This document shows positions 23,243 to 33,587 of a stretch of DNA of 64,000 nucleotides, piece by piece. How positions within the stretch are numbered: position 1 is the stretch's first letter; every line of letters begins with the position of its first letter. The stretch spans positions 434,001-498,000 of the forward strand of contig MGWO01000007.1 in assembly GCA_001801025.1 (NCBI GenBank), in the 5' to 3' direction. The translations under genes were made by a program, and so were the position numbers. A model generated the notes under the pieces. It made no database searches and was not told the origin of the DNA. It saw only the letters and a program-made list of their open reading frames with translations. The stretch is from Gallionellales bacterium GWA2_54_124. GTDB lineage: Bacteria; Pseudomonadota; Gammaproteobacteria; Burkholderiales; Gallionellaceae.

Positions 23243-24166
23243 ATGGATAAGCTGATGACAAATAGAGAAACCGTAGAGGCGCTGCGCCTGCTTGATGCAC
23301 ATCCGGATTTTAAGGTGATCCGGCGCATCATGCCCCGTACCACTTTTGGCGATCCTGCGGGCCGTGAGCTGTTACGAGGGGTCATTGTTGATACCGAAAC
23401 CACCGGGATTAATTCTGATCAGGATGCCATCATTGAGCTGGGCATGGTGTTGTTCGAATACGATCCCGATACAGGGGAGGCTTGCCGTGTGCTGGGAAGT
23501 TTTGACCAGCTGGAGGATCCGGGGATGGCGATTCCGCCTGAATCGACCGCGGTGCACGGTATTACCGATGACATGGTTCAGGGTAAACGCATTGACGATG
23601 CGGCGGTGGCGGCCTTCCTCGACGGGGTGAGCGTGGTGATTGCCCACAATTCAAAATTCGACCGGGTGTTTCTCGAAAAGCGGCTGTCTGTCTTTGAGAC
23701 TTTGCCCTGGGGCTGTTCTTTAGCACAGGTAGACTGGCGCGCGGAAGGAATCGGTTCTGCCAAGCTCGATTACATTTCATACCAGTACGGATTTTTTTAT
23801 GAGGCACACCGGGCCGAGGGAGACTGCTACGCGCTGTTGGAAATACTGCAGCAGCCGCTGCCAAAATCAGGGCAGCTGGTTTTAAAGTTGATTCTGGATG
23901 GACTGGCGAAAAAAAGTTATCAGGTTTTTGCCATCGGTTCGTCATTTGATACGAAAGATCTGTTAAAAGCGCGTGGCTACCGTTGGGACGGCGAAAAAAA
24001 ATGCTGGCACACCACGGTCGCGGGCGATGCGGCCGTAAAAGAAGAGGTCGTCTGGTTGAAGGAGTGCGTTTATGGCGGAAAAAGTGCGCGCGTTGAAATC
24101 GAAGTGCACAATTGCCTGACGCGCTATTCCAACCGCAGGGGTAACCGGGCTATTAAAGAAATTTAA
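23243..24166 (+). CDS. DEDD-type 3'-5' exonuclease (DnaQ-like)
   Basis: VDTETTGINSDQDAIIELGMV, AVHGITDDMVQG, VIAHNSKFDRVF, EGDCYALLEIL. Confidence 0.88.
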   Translation: MDKLMTNRETVEALRLLDAHPDFKVIRRIMPRTTFGDPAGRELLRGVIVDTETTGINSDQDAIIELGMVLFEYDPDTGEACRVLGSFDQLEDPGMAIPPESTAVHGITDDMVQGKRIDDAAVAAFLDGVSVVIAHNSKFDRVFLEKRLSVFETLPWGCSLAQVDWRAEGIGSAKLDYISYQYGFFYEAHRAEGDCYALLEILQQPLPKSGQLVLKLILDGLAKKSYQVFAIGSSFDTKDLLKARGYRWDGEKKCWHTTVAGDAAVKEEVVWLKECVYGGKSARVEIEVHNCLTRYSNRRGNRAIKEI

Positions 24167-24239
24167 CATCGGTCGGATTGGCGGTATTTACTGCCGATTG
24201 CTGATATGCTCACACGAATCATTTTAGAGGAAATAGGTT

Positions 24240-24896
24240 ATGAAAACGCTGTTATCGATTGCTATGATGTGTTTTAGTACGCTGGGATTCGCTGGCGACG
24301 CGCCAGATAAATTGAGCGTTGTGAAGGGCGAAGTGCTGGAAGTGCAGGAGGTTGAGAGTTATACCTATCTGCGTTTAAAAACCAGCGAGGGGGAAACCTG
24401 GGCTGCGGTGGGTAAAGCTCCGGTTGCAAAGGGCGCGCAGGTCGTGATTGAAAATGCGATGACGATGAACGACTTTGAGAGTAAGTCGCTGAAGAAAACT
24501 TTTAAAACCATCATATTCGGTACGCTCGGTGGCGCGGCAGGCATTGCACATGCCGTAAAACCTGCCGATGCTGGTGACGTGAAGGTATCGCGCGCGACCG
24601 GCGCAAATGCGTATACCGTGCTTGAAATCGTGACCAAAGCGAAGGTGCTGAAGGACAAGCAGGTTGTGGTTCACGGCAAGATCGTCAAATACAACGCGGG
24701 CATTATGGGGAAAAACTGGGTTCACCTGCGCGATGGAACCGGCAGTGAGGGCAGCAACGATATTCTCGTGACGACGCAGAATCAGGCAAAGGCGGGTGAT
24801 GTCGTGACAGTGAAGGGTGTGGTGCGTAACGACAAGGATTTTGGTGCAGGCTATTCGTATAAGGTACTCATCGAAGAAGCAACGCTGCAAAAGTAG
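24240..24896 (+). CDS. Secreted OB-fold protein, NrfJ-like
   Basis: Signal peptide; GKAPVAKGAQVVIENAMTMNDFESKSLKKTFKTIIFGTL and NWVHLRDGTGSEGSNDILVTTQ OB-fold-like motifs. Confidence 0.6.
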   Translation: MKTLLSIAMMCFSTLGFAGDAPDKLSVVKGEVLEVQEVESYTYLRLKTSEGETWAAVGKAPVAKGAQVVIENAMTMNDFESKSLKKTFKTIIFGTLGGAAGIAHAVKPADAGDVKVSRATGANAYTVLEIVTKAKVLKDKQVVVHGKIVKYNAGIMGKNWVHLRDGTGSEGSNDILVTTQNQAKAGDVVTVKGVVRNDKDFGAGYSYKVLIEEATLQK

Positions 24897-24903
24897 GGCT
24901 ATG

Positions 24904-24924
24904 GGCGGCGGATAGACCGCCGCC
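24904..24924. terminator. GC hairpin in convergent gap, possible terminator
   Basis: GGCGGCGG ATAGA CCGCCGCC; no U-tract. Confidence 0.4.
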
Positions 24925-24933
24925 TTGATCCAT

Positions 24934-26061
24934 TTAATTTGTCGATTCAGGCTTCAATGCATCTGCAATAATTGAAAATTGTTTTTCAAGTTCGTCACTT
25001 TGCTCAAACAATTCGAGAATGCGCTCTGAGCATTTTTTCATAACATCGGTGACCAGCTGCTCCTGCTTATCTGTCAGCCCAAGGTAAATATACGTTTTTT
25101 CAACTTGTTCAATTAAATCATGTTGAAGCATCCGTGTCTCTACCTGCTGTGCACGATATTTCTGCCGTAAAATTTCGATTGCGCTACCTGCGCTCAGATT
25201 CGCTCTGTTTATTCTCTCCGTACTTGCCTGAGCGTGTTGTCGCAGTGTAATGGATTTCACAAATGCATCTGCAATTTCCGCGAGTATGGCGATATTGTCT
25301 CTAATCCGTCCCGCTACCTCTACGTTATCCGGCATGTTCACGATGAGGATGGTAATATTTTCGAAATTGGTGACTAAGCGTTTTTTGAATTGGAAAAGTC
25401 GGCCCATTGTCGATGCCTGGGTCAGAATCGATTCTTCCAGCGGGCCTGTGGTTTGTCCGTTGGGCGTGCAGGAAATACTTCCATCGGGCAGCCGCAGTTG
25501 AATATGACACTCCAGACCGAGATGACGGGTGGTCTGCAGGGTATTGTCGAGCAGCGTCTTATAGTCAGGACACTCAAAATTGGCGCGCGTGTAATTTTGC
25601 AGCGTACCGCTCTCGCCCATACTGTCCAAAAAAATCATCGCCATCGACTCAAATGAGTCTTTCTCGTTTACCAGCGCATCACGGGCGGCCTTAGCCTGAA
25701 TGGCCAGCTGGACTTTACGCAATATAATCTGGTTGTCTGTTGGCTTGGAGAGGAAATCATCGCCACCGGCATCGAATGCTTTCAGACGTTCATCCAGACT
25801 GTCGCAGCTCGACAGGAAAATAACCGGCATGGCGTGCTGTGCTGCACGCAGTTTTATGCAGGTATCGTAGCCGTTCATTCCTTCCATATCGATATCTAAA
25901 ATAATCAATACGGGTTTGTATTCCTCCACGCGGCTCAGGCACTCCTCGCCAGAATGAGCGGTTATAACGTGATATTCAGCATCCAGTGCCGCATTCAGCA
26001 CTTCGCAAATAATGGAGTCATCATCAACGATCAGAACAGTTTTTTTATCTACAATATCCAT
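24934..26061 (-). CDS. Response regulator with uncharacterised C-terminal output region
   Basis: REC (VLIVDDDSIICEVLNAAL, LIILDIDMEGMNGYDTC, LSKPTDN), then ~240 aa without a recognised output domain. Confidence 0.85.
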   Translation of the reverse strand: MDIVDKKTVLIVDDDSIICEVLNAALDAEYHVITAHSGEECLSRVEEYKPVLIILDIDMEGMNGYDTCIKLRAAQHAMPVIFLSSCDSLDERLKAFDAGGDDFLSKPTDNQIILRKVQLAIQAKAARDALVNEKDSFESMAMIFLDSMGESGTLQNYTRANFECPDYKTLLDNTLQTTRHLGLECHIQLRLPDGSISCTPNGQTTGPLEESILTQASTMGRLFQFKKRLVTNFENITILIVNMPDNVEVAGRIRDNIAILAEIADAFVKSITLRQHAQASTERINRANLSAGSAIEILRQKYRAQQVETRMLQHDLIEQVEKTYIYLGLTDKQEQLVTDVMKKCSERILELFEQSDELEKQFSIIADALKPESTN

Positions 26062-26162
26062 ATTTACGGTAATCCATTAATGTGATTAATACATAATCTG
26101 CTTTATAACTTGTTCATACAAAGCAGTGCGCTTATTGACTTACAGGTACAACGCAAACACCG

Positions 26163-27158
26163 TTACGGTGAACTCATTTCTTCCGCCCAGCGATGCTTGA
26201 CTTCCAGCACCGCCGGTAAAATTTTCATGAATAAGACGACGAGTGACGGATCGAAATGCTTTCCTGATTCGCGATTGATTAAGGCCAGAGCATCATCAAC
26301 CGACCATGCCTTTTTATAGGGGCGCTCCGTTGTCAGTGCATCGAACACATCCACGATAGCGACAATTCTGCCGACAAGCGGAATTTCTTCGCCGCGCAGT
26401 TGATTTGGGTAACCGCTGCCATCCCATTTTTCGTGATGGGTGATAGAAATTACCTCGGCCTCCTTCAGTAAAACTGAATCGTGTTCGCCAATGATTTGTG
26501 CGCCAACCTCAGGATGCGTACGCATCACTTCCCATTCCTCTTCGTTCAGCGGGCCCGGTTTGAGCAAAATTCTGTCAGGAATGCCAATTTTGCCAACATC
26601 GTGCATCGGAGCCGCCTGAAACAGATGATCCGCTGCCAATTCAGAAAATCCTGCCGCCAAAGCCAGTAGCCGGGAATAATGACTCATGCGTATCACATGT
26701 AATCCGGTTTCATTATCCCTGTATTCAGCTGCACGTCCCAGCCGGTGGATAATTTCCAGTTGGGTATATTCCAGCTCCTCGGTTCGTACCAGAGATAAAT
26801 GGGTTGCGACACGAGCTCTTACAATGGCCGGATTGACTGGCTTTGTGATGTAATCAACCGCGCCAACTTCAAAGCCGTGCGTCTCATCGAGCACATCATT
26901 CAAAGCCGAAATAAATATCACGGGAATTTTTGATGTTTTACGGTTGCTTTTAAGCGCCGCACAGACTTCATAGCCGGATAATTCAGGCATCATCACATCA
27001 AGCAAGATCAAATCAGGAATTTTTTCATGTGCCAGTTGCAGTGCTTTTTCCCCATCCTTTGCAAAAATCAACTGATAGTCATGATTCAAAATCTGCTTGA
27101 GTACATGCAGATTTGACGGCTCATCATCAACCAGTAGCAATGTTTTTTTAGTGAGCAT
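26163..27158 (-). CDS. Response regulator with HD-GYP domain (putative c-di-GMP phosphodiesterase)
   Basis: REC plus HDVGKIGIPDRIL, ITHHEKWDGSGYPNQLRGEEIPLVGRIVAIVDVFDALT. Confidence 0.95.
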   Translation of the reverse strand: MLTKKTLLLVDDEPSNLHVLKQILNHDYQLIFAKDGEKALQLAHEKIPDLILLDVMMPELSGYEVCAALKSNRKTSKIPVIFISALNDVLDETHGFEVGAVDYITKPVNPAIVRARVATHLSLVRTEELEYTQLEIIHRLGRAAEYRDNETGLHVIRMSHYSRLLALAAGFSELAADHLFQAAPMHDVGKIGIPDRILLKPGPLNEEEWEVMRTHPEVGAQIIGEHDSVLLKEAEVISITHHEKWDGSGYPNQLRGEEIPLVGRIVAIVDVFDALTTERPYKKAWSVDDALALINRESGKHFDPSLVVLFMKILPAVLEVKHRWAEEMSSP

Positions 27159-27192
27159 ACTTATTTTCCTTCTGAAATCGATCTTGTGATTT

Positions 27193-30100
27193 TTATGTAT
27201 TGTTTACCGATTTCCAGGCATTGCGAATTTTGACGAGCGTAAGTTCAGCCTGATTAAAATCAAAATTATTGAGTTGCTTTTCAAGCTGTATTACTAAGTT
27301 CCTGGGGATATGGCTGCCAAGGTTGGATAGTAAAGTAGTCAGCATGTCTTCATCAAACATTTCATGATTTTTAATACACATTGCCAGATTCACAAGATGG
27401 GTTTCAACCATGAGGTGATCAGGATGCGTGCAGGGCTTAATGAGACGATCCTCACCGGAAACATTTTTATGAATCTGTTCGATGACGGCAGCGAGACAGA
27501 CAATAAACTCAGGTAATGAATTTAATTTTTCTTGCGCTTTAATCTCAGTTTCCAGCTTCATTGCACACGCTGTTAATTCATTTGCACCTAGCGTTGAGGC
27601 TGTGCCGCGAATTCGGTGTAGCGCACTCAATGCTTTGTCGAACAGTTGTTCTTGCAGCAGGTTTTCAAGTTGCTGGGAAAATGTTGTGTGCTCTGTTGCA
27701 AAACGTTGTAGTAATTTGTTCAATAACTTTTCATTGCCCTGAAGTCTGGAAAGCGCGTCAGAATAGTTGATGCCCGGTAATTGATGCTGTGCGGATATGG
27801 GCGTTCTTGCACTCATATTCAGATCCGAATCTTGTACCGGTTTGTGTGTTATCCATTTTAGTAGCGTTGTGATCAGCTGTGCCGGATCAAAGGGCTTGCT
27901 CACATGATCACTCATTCCTGCACTGGAGCTATTTAGTTTTTCATGTGCCATTGCTGAGGCACTTAGTGCGATGATCGGGATCGTTTTGCCTTGTGCAAGC
28001 GTGCGTATCAGTCTGGTCGACTCAAATCCATCCATCACCGGCATGTGTATGTCCATCAAGATGGCATCGAAGGCTTGTTGCTGCACAAGGGCAAAGGCTT
28101 CTGCACCGTTATTTGCAGTAACGACAATTAAACCTGAAAGAACAAGGAATTCTGTTGCAATTTCCTGATTTATTTCATCATCCTCCACCAGTAAAATATG
28201 TGCACCTCTGATAGGTGCGGCCTGTTGATACAAATTAATTCGACGCTCGGGCAAAGCGAAGGTTGAAAGTAGCTCAGGCTGTTGTATTTTAAGTAATGCA
28301 TTGATTAATTTTGACAAGGTGACCGGTTTGGTCAGGATAATTTCGTTATGCGTTTCTAAGTGGTTTTCCCGGTCGTTAGCGGCTACCATCAGGATGCTGG
28401 CCGGTACCGTCATGGCAGAGGTTTTTTGAAAATCATGCAAGCGGTTAGTGGCATCCTGACTATAGGCACTATTATTGGTGATCAAAAGGTCAAACAGGGG
28501 GAAGCGTTTTGGCGCGCTTGTTAGTGAGATAGCTTCTTCCACCGATGTCGTCGCGGTAATGTCGAAATTTAGTGCGCCAAAATAGCGCATTAAAATGTCC
28601 TGTGAAGTAGGATGCGCATCCACGATCAGAACACGCATAGCGTTAAGGTGATGTGCAGACGATAAAATTTCAAGCGATGCACATCGTTCAAAGTAGGCGT
28701 TGAAAGTAAACGTGCTCCCGATATCTTTTTCACTGGCGACCGATAGCTCTCCACCCATCAACTCCACGAGTCGCTTTGAAATCGTTAAGCCTAGACCGGA
28801 TCCCCCATATTTTCGCGTAATTGAACTATCAGCTTGTATAAATGCATTAAATAATCGATCCTGTTGTGACTGGTCCATGCCGATACCTGTATCACGAACC
28901 GAGAATTTCAAATTAAGTATTTGATTGTTTTCAGATATTAAAGCTATTCGGATATGAATCTCGCCGTGTTGTGTAAACTTGATGGCATTGTTGATCAAGT
29001 TATTCAGAATTTGCCCCAGGCGCAAGGGGTCTCCTAGCAGAGAGCAAGAAATGAGCGGATCTATTTCGATGAAAAGCTCAAGTTCCTTTTCTTGTAGTTT
29101 TTGCATAAACAAATCGAAGCATTCCCGAATCACGTCTTCAAGAATAAATTCGACTCTCTCAATTTCCAGTTTGTTGGCTTCGATTTTAGAGTAATCAAGA
29201 ATGTCATCAAGAATATTCAGCAGTGCTTTAGATGCGTTGTATACCTTTCGTAAGTGATCGCGTTGCTTGGGTGCGAGTTCGCTATCGAGCGTTATCCGGG
29301 TTAAACCGATAATCGCATTCATGGGTGTGCGGATTTCGTGACTCATATTAGCCAGAAAATCACTTTTAGCGCGGCTGGCGAAATCAGCTGCATTGCGAGC
29401 GATTTCCAGATCTTTTAAGGCTAACTTGCGCTCGCTTATTTCAGATTCCAGGCTGTCATTTAAAATTTCAAGTTTTGTGCGGGCCTCCAGTGCGTCCTGT
29501 GCCAGATTGAGCGCTGCCAGACGGGCTCGCTGTAACTCTGTTTCGGCTTCACGCCTGAAAGTGATATCGCGTAAGATGCCCTGTATGCAGTTGTTTTCAA
29601 GCTGTCTGCCGACAACTTCTCCCAGAAAGATTGAGCCGTCTTGGCGTTTGAAGTGCCATTCGCTCACGACGACGGCACCATTTTTGAAGCGTGCAACCTC
29701 GTTTGCAATTTTTCCGATTTCTTCTGTGACAATCACATCGGCAATGCTTAGCGTACAAATTTGTTCAGTGCTGTATCCGAGCATGGCTGCACCGGCCTGA
29801 TTGACATCGATATATCGACCTTGCGCATCCGCCAGAAAAATTCCATCCACTGTTTGTTCAACCAGCAAACGATAGCGTAGTTCACTGGCGCGTAGCGCCT
29901 GCTCTTGCTCCGCATGGGCGGCACGAATCCGCAGTACAGAAATACCATACGCCAGATCATTCGCCAGTTCTTGCAAGACTTTGAGTTCTTCATTTACAAA
30001 AGGGTCGGCTATCGAGGAATAAACCATGATCGCCCCCAGAGTTTGCTTATCGGCAATCAACGGTAATGAAATGGAGGCTGCGTATCCGCGTTGTTGCGCC

Positions 30101-31248
30101 TGCTCGCGCCAGGGTATAAACGTCGGGTCGGAGAGCATGTGGTGGCAAACAACCATTTTTCCGGTGCGTATCGCTCTGCCGCTAGGACCGCTCCCGTATT
30201 CGTTGTCCTCCCAGCTGATGGTGATTTCATCGAGATAGCCGGTGTTATCCCCGGCTTTACCAACGGGGCGTACCGTTTTTTCAGGATTGTGTTCTGCAAA
30301 ACCCACCCAGGCCATCACGTAATTACATTCTTCTACCAGTATTTGACAGACTTGATTGATATAGGTGTTTTCATCGGTTGCATGCACTAACGCCCAATCA
30401 CTTGCACTATAAGCGCGCAACGTTCGGTTGAGCCGGAGCTGTTCGTCCGTATTTTTTTTCTGCTCACTAATATCCAAAAGTGATAACACTGCCGCTTTAA
30501 TATCCCCGGTGAGCGGTTCAATCACCGGCTCGCAATTTGCCAGTACCCAGCGCACTATGCCCGATGGATCAACATAACCGACAGGCACATTTCGGCACGC
30601 TGCTTTGGTCCGGATGGTTTTATTGACTGGAATGTCTTCTTCCAGAAATGGCGTGCCATTTTCATGGAGTAGCCGTACCTGTACGAGGCGCAAATTTGAC
30701 TGGATCGTTTCCAGATGAAATCCGAAAAAAAGTTCCGCTGCCCGGTTGCAGGCGAGTATTTCGCCCTCCGGTGAAAACACGAGGACAGATTCAACCAGTG
30801 AATTGAGCATCGTTTGTTGCAATAGGTCGGCGCCCCACAGTGAGGCCGATGGAGCTTGTTGCATTCCTTGTGGGGCCTTGTCGCACACTGCAAGGGTAGG
30901 ATTCAACGCTGCCCTGATCTCTTGCCCGGCGCATGTCAGTCGATGCAGATAAATACTGATCGCATAGCCGATCAGTAAAAACATCAGCATGGAAAAAATA
31001 CTATTGCTATGTTCAAGATGCCAACTGAGCTGAGTAGGGATAAACAAATACCAGACAAGTAACGCGCTTAACACCGTTCCTGATAGGCCTCCCCACAGTC
31101 CCGCAATGCGCGCACTCAAAAATACGGCAGGGAAAAATGCAAACCACACCAATGGACTCAGGTAGGGCCACAGTACCCATTGCACACCGGCTGCGATGAA
31201 CGGGATCGTCGTCGCGACTATCAATTTGAATGTTAAATTAGACTTCAT
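27193..31248 (-). CDS. Hybrid sensor histidine kinase (N-terminal TM region, PAS, GAF, PAS, HisKA, HATPase, REC domains, Hpt)
   Basis: FLANMSHEIRTPMNAIIGLTRITL, NNLINNAIKFT, GSGLGLTISKRLVELMGG, ILLVEDDEINQEIA..DAILMDIHMPVMDG, LHRIRGTASTLGA Hpt-like. Confidence 0.94.
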   Translation of the reverse strand: MKSNLTFKLIVATTIPFIAAGVQWVLWPYLSPLVWFAFFPAVFLSARIAGLWGGLSGTVLSALLVWYLFIPTQLSWHLEHSNSIFSMLMFLLIGYAISIYLHRLTCAGQEIRAALNPTLAVCDKAPQGMQQAPSASLWGADLLQQTMLNSLVESVLVFSPEGEILACNRAAELFFGFHLETIQSNLRLVQVRLLHENGTPFLEEDIPVNKTIRTKAACRNVPVGYVDPSGIVRWVLANCEPVIEPLTGDIKAAVLSLLDISEQKKNTDEQLRLNRTLRAYSASDWALVHATDENTYINQVCQILVEECNYVMAWVGFAEHNPEKTVRPVGKAGDNTGYLDEITISWEDNEYGSGPSGRAIRTGKMVVCHHMLSDPTFIPWREQAQQRGYAASISLPLIADKQTLGAIMVYSSIADPFVNEELKVLQELANDLAYGISVLRIRAAHAEQEQALRASELRYRLLVEQTVDGIFLADAQGRYIDVNQAGAAMLGYSTEQICTLSIADVIVTEEIGKIANEVARFKNGAVVVSEWHFKRQDGSIFLGEVVGRQLENNCIQGILRDITFRREAETELQRARLAALNLAQDALEARTKLEILNDSLESEISERKLALKDLEIARNAADFASRAKSDFLANMSHEIRTPMNAIIGLTRITLDSELAPKQRDHLRKVYNASKALLNILDDILDYSKIEANKLEIERVEFILEDVIRECFDLFMQKLQEKELELFIEIDPLISCSLLGDPLRLGQILNNLINNAIKFTQHGEIHIRIALISENNQILNLKFSVRDTGIGMDQSQQDRLFNAFIQADSSITRKYGGSGLGLTISKRLVELMGGELSVASEKDIGSTFTFNAYFERCASLEILSSAHHLNAMRVLIVDAHPTSQDILMRYFGALNFDITATTSVEEAISLTSAPKRFPLFDLLITNNSAYSQDATNRLHDFQKTSAMTVPASILMVAANDRENHLETHNEIILTKPVTLSKLINALLKIQQPELLSTFALPERRINLYQQAAPIRGAHILLVEDDEINQEIATEFLVLSGLIVVTANNGAEAFALVQQQAFDAILMDIHMPVMDGFESTRLIRTLAQGKTIPIIALSASAMAHEKLNSSSAGMSDHVSKPFDPAQLITTLLKWITHKPVQDSDLNMSARTPISAQHQLPGINYSDALSRLQGNEKLLNKLLQRFATEHTTFSQQLENLLQEQLFDKALSALHRIRGTASTLGANELTACAMKLETEIKAQEKLNSLPEFIVCLAAVIEQIHKNVSGEDRLIKPCTHPDHLMVETHLVNLAMCIKNHEMFDEDMLTTLLSNLGSHIPRNLVIQLEKQLNNFDFNQAELTLVKIRNAWKSVNNT

Positions 31249-33300
31249 TTATATGTCTGTCTTATCGAGGAAAGATAAGTTATAGCGCGCAGGCTCACCT
31301 AGCTGTACGGCTAATTCGTTTACCTGTTGCTTAAGCGCAATCATGTCCAGTTCGCGGCCAACCATAATTCGATTGGCTTTCTCAAGGAATGCATATTGCG
31401 TGCGTAACTCGGCAGCCTGTTGTTGCAGTTCAGCCGTGCGTGCGTCAACCAGTGCTTCCAGTTTTAAATTTTGAGTGCTAAGGTTGTCTTGATAGCGTTT
31501 GCGATCGGTTATATCCCGGTAAAATGACAAGTATCTGGGCTGTTCAGTTTGATTCGTATAGGTCATGCTCACTTCAAAATCAAGTAAGTGTCCGTCCTGA
31601 GCCCGGTGTGTTGCCTCAAATAGGTCAGAGCCCTTGCCGTTGGCAATTTCCATGGGCAGGCTGACTTTATCGGAAGATTCGATAGGCTCGATAGCTTCGA
31701 GATCGCGGATATTCATTTTTAGCAGCGCTTCATGGCTGTATCCGGAGTATTTGCAATAGGCGTCATTCGCTTCAAGCAGTTTCCCTGTTTGATCTGCGAT
31801 CAGTAAACCGTCGGTTGATGCATTTATCATGCTTGTAAATAGCAGATCACGATCTTTAAGTGCCTTGTCGATTTTCACGCGCTCGGTGAGATCACGTAAA
31901 AATCCGATGAAACGGCACTGGCCGTTGCTCATGCGCTGTACACCGATGCGCAAATTAACCGGGATAAGTGTGCCGTCTTTATGCAGCAGTTCTACATCCC
32001 GGCCAATTCCAATGATGCGCCCCTCACCACTTTCTAAATAGCGTGCAAGATAACTGTCGTGTGCCTCCCGATGCGGGCTGGGGATCAGCGAATTGACATT
32101 TTTCCCGATAATTTCATTGGCTTGCCAGCCGCTCAGCTTTTCACCTGCCGGATTACAGGTCTGAATGATCCCTGACTCGTCAATGACAATAACGGTATCG
32201 GGCGCATATTCAAGCAGCGCATGGGCACTTTCCTCGCTATTGTGCAATTCACTTGCAATTTTATTCGTCAGCTGAAGCGATTGCTGATACTGATGTGATA
32301 GTGAGCGTAAGTAGAAAAATAGCAAAAATGAAAACGCCACACTTACTGTGCCCAGTACAAAGGGAAGATTAGCTTCATAGGCCGAAATATAGCCTGGCAA
32401 GGTATGTACATACAGTGTCCATACATGGCCATCGATATCCAGATTTAAGCGCTTGTCGTAGAGCGCCGTTGTTGCCGGATAAGCGAAATGATCTTCTTTG
32501 GATTTATAGGCGTAGAGCAGGGTTGCCGGGCTCGGTTTCGCCGTGTCGTACAGGTGAAAATCAACGTAAGTTAGCGAGCTTCTCAGCAGACCTTGCATCA
32601 AGTCATCAATACGAAACGGGCTATATACATAACCTTCGAGGGCGGCACGCCGTTCCTCAACGCTCGTGACGCTGACGCCCTGACGGTAAACAGGCTGGTA
32701 GATTAAAAAACCATTCTGCACATCGTGATTGGTTTCCTGAATCAGCGTCACCTTGCCGGACAGTGAAGCATCCCCTGTATCGCGAGCGCGTTCCATTGCT
32801 TTGCGTCGCACGGGTTCTGAAAACATATCATAGCCAATGGCGCGTTGATTGCGCCAGTCGAGCGGTTCTAAATAAATGATAGCGGTATTGAGGGGGCGTC
32901 GATCCAGCGTTTTGCCACGGTAATCAGCGACTCCCTGTGATCTTATCAATGTTTCATGCCGGGCGAGCGCCCCGGGGGTAACAACCTGTGCAAATCCCAA
33001 TCCTTGTATGCCGGGGAAATACTTTTGGATATTCAGCCCTTCTACATAATTTTTCCATTCATGACGCTCAACGGATTTTGACGCTTTGAATAAGGCGACC
33101 CCGCCGCGCAAGATGCTCTGATAATCATCCATACGATCAATAATGTTCTGCTTGATCTCCTGACTTTGGAATGCAAAGCGATCATTGGCACGCTGTAACA
33201 CAAGCTGATCAGTCCAGTACCAGACTAAGCCTGAAAAAAGGAGCGAAAATGCCAGTATGAGCCAGGTAGTGATTGAGCTGAGGAAAATTTTTGAGGGCAT
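31249..33300 (-). CDS. CHASE-domain sensor with PAS domains and coiled-coil end, no kinase/cyclase output
   Basis: CHASE-like FPGIQGLGFAQVV..; two PAS domains; C-terminus LVDARTAELQQQAAELRTQYAFLEKANRIMVGRELDMIALKQQVNEL; TAA-ATG adjacency with the hybrid kinase. Confidence 0.88.
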   Translation of the reverse strand: MPSKIFLSSITTWLILAFSLLFSGLVWYWTDQLVLQRANDRFAFQSQEIKQNIIDRMDDYQSILRGGVALFKASKSVERHEWKNYVEGLNIQKYFPGIQGLGFAQVVTPGALARHETLIRSQGVADYRGKTLDRRPLNTAIIYLEPLDWRNQRAIGYDMFSEPVRRKAMERARDTGDASLSGKVTLIQETNHDVQNGFLIYQPVYRQGVSVTSVEERRAALEGYVYSPFRIDDLMQGLLRSSLTYVDFHLYDTAKPSPATLLYAYKSKEDHFAYPATTALYDKRLNLDIDGHVWTLYVHTLPGYISAYEANLPFVLGTVSVAFSFLLFFYLRSLSHQYQQSLQLTNKIASELHNSEESAHALLEYAPDTVIVIDESGIIQTCNPAGEKLSGWQANEIIGKNVNSLIPSPHREAHDSYLARYLESGEGRIIGIGRDVELLHKDGTLIPVNLRIGVQRMSNGQCRFIGFLRDLTERVKIDKALKDRDLLFTSMINASTDGLLIADQTGKLLEANDAYCKYSGYSHEALLKMNIRDLEAIEPIESSDKVSLPMEIANGKGSDLFEATHRAQDGHLLDFEVSMTYTNQTEQPRYLSFYRDITDRKRYQDNLSTQNLKLEALVDARTAELQQQAAELRTQYAFLEKANRIMVGRELDMIALKQQVNELAVQLGEPARYNLSFLDKTDI

Positions 33301-33587
33301 CGCAATGTATTTAATAAAAGTGATCCGCGCCGCAAAGGGTGCCTGTCGTCCTCTTTAATGCGAAGTCAGAAGGTGATTTTTGCAGCAGCGAGGCTGCCAA
33401 TCTCATGAATTTTGGGGGGTATAAAAAGGCGGAGCATAATACATCAGGCTGTTGTTGTTCGTTGTATTTTAGTGGCAAAAATATGAGTTATTTTGGATTA
33501 ATTCCTGTGCCGGTTTGTGCTTATGCCGTTTGTGTGAGTGGCTGGAAAGCTCAAGCAATGAGGTTTAATGGTCTGAAGTGATCAATC

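Noticed and set aside
33301-33587. 80-aa plus-strand ORF or hidden ncRNA in the gap before tcdA
   Set aside because: No SD, no recognisable family, no clear promoter/terminator pair; not supported.
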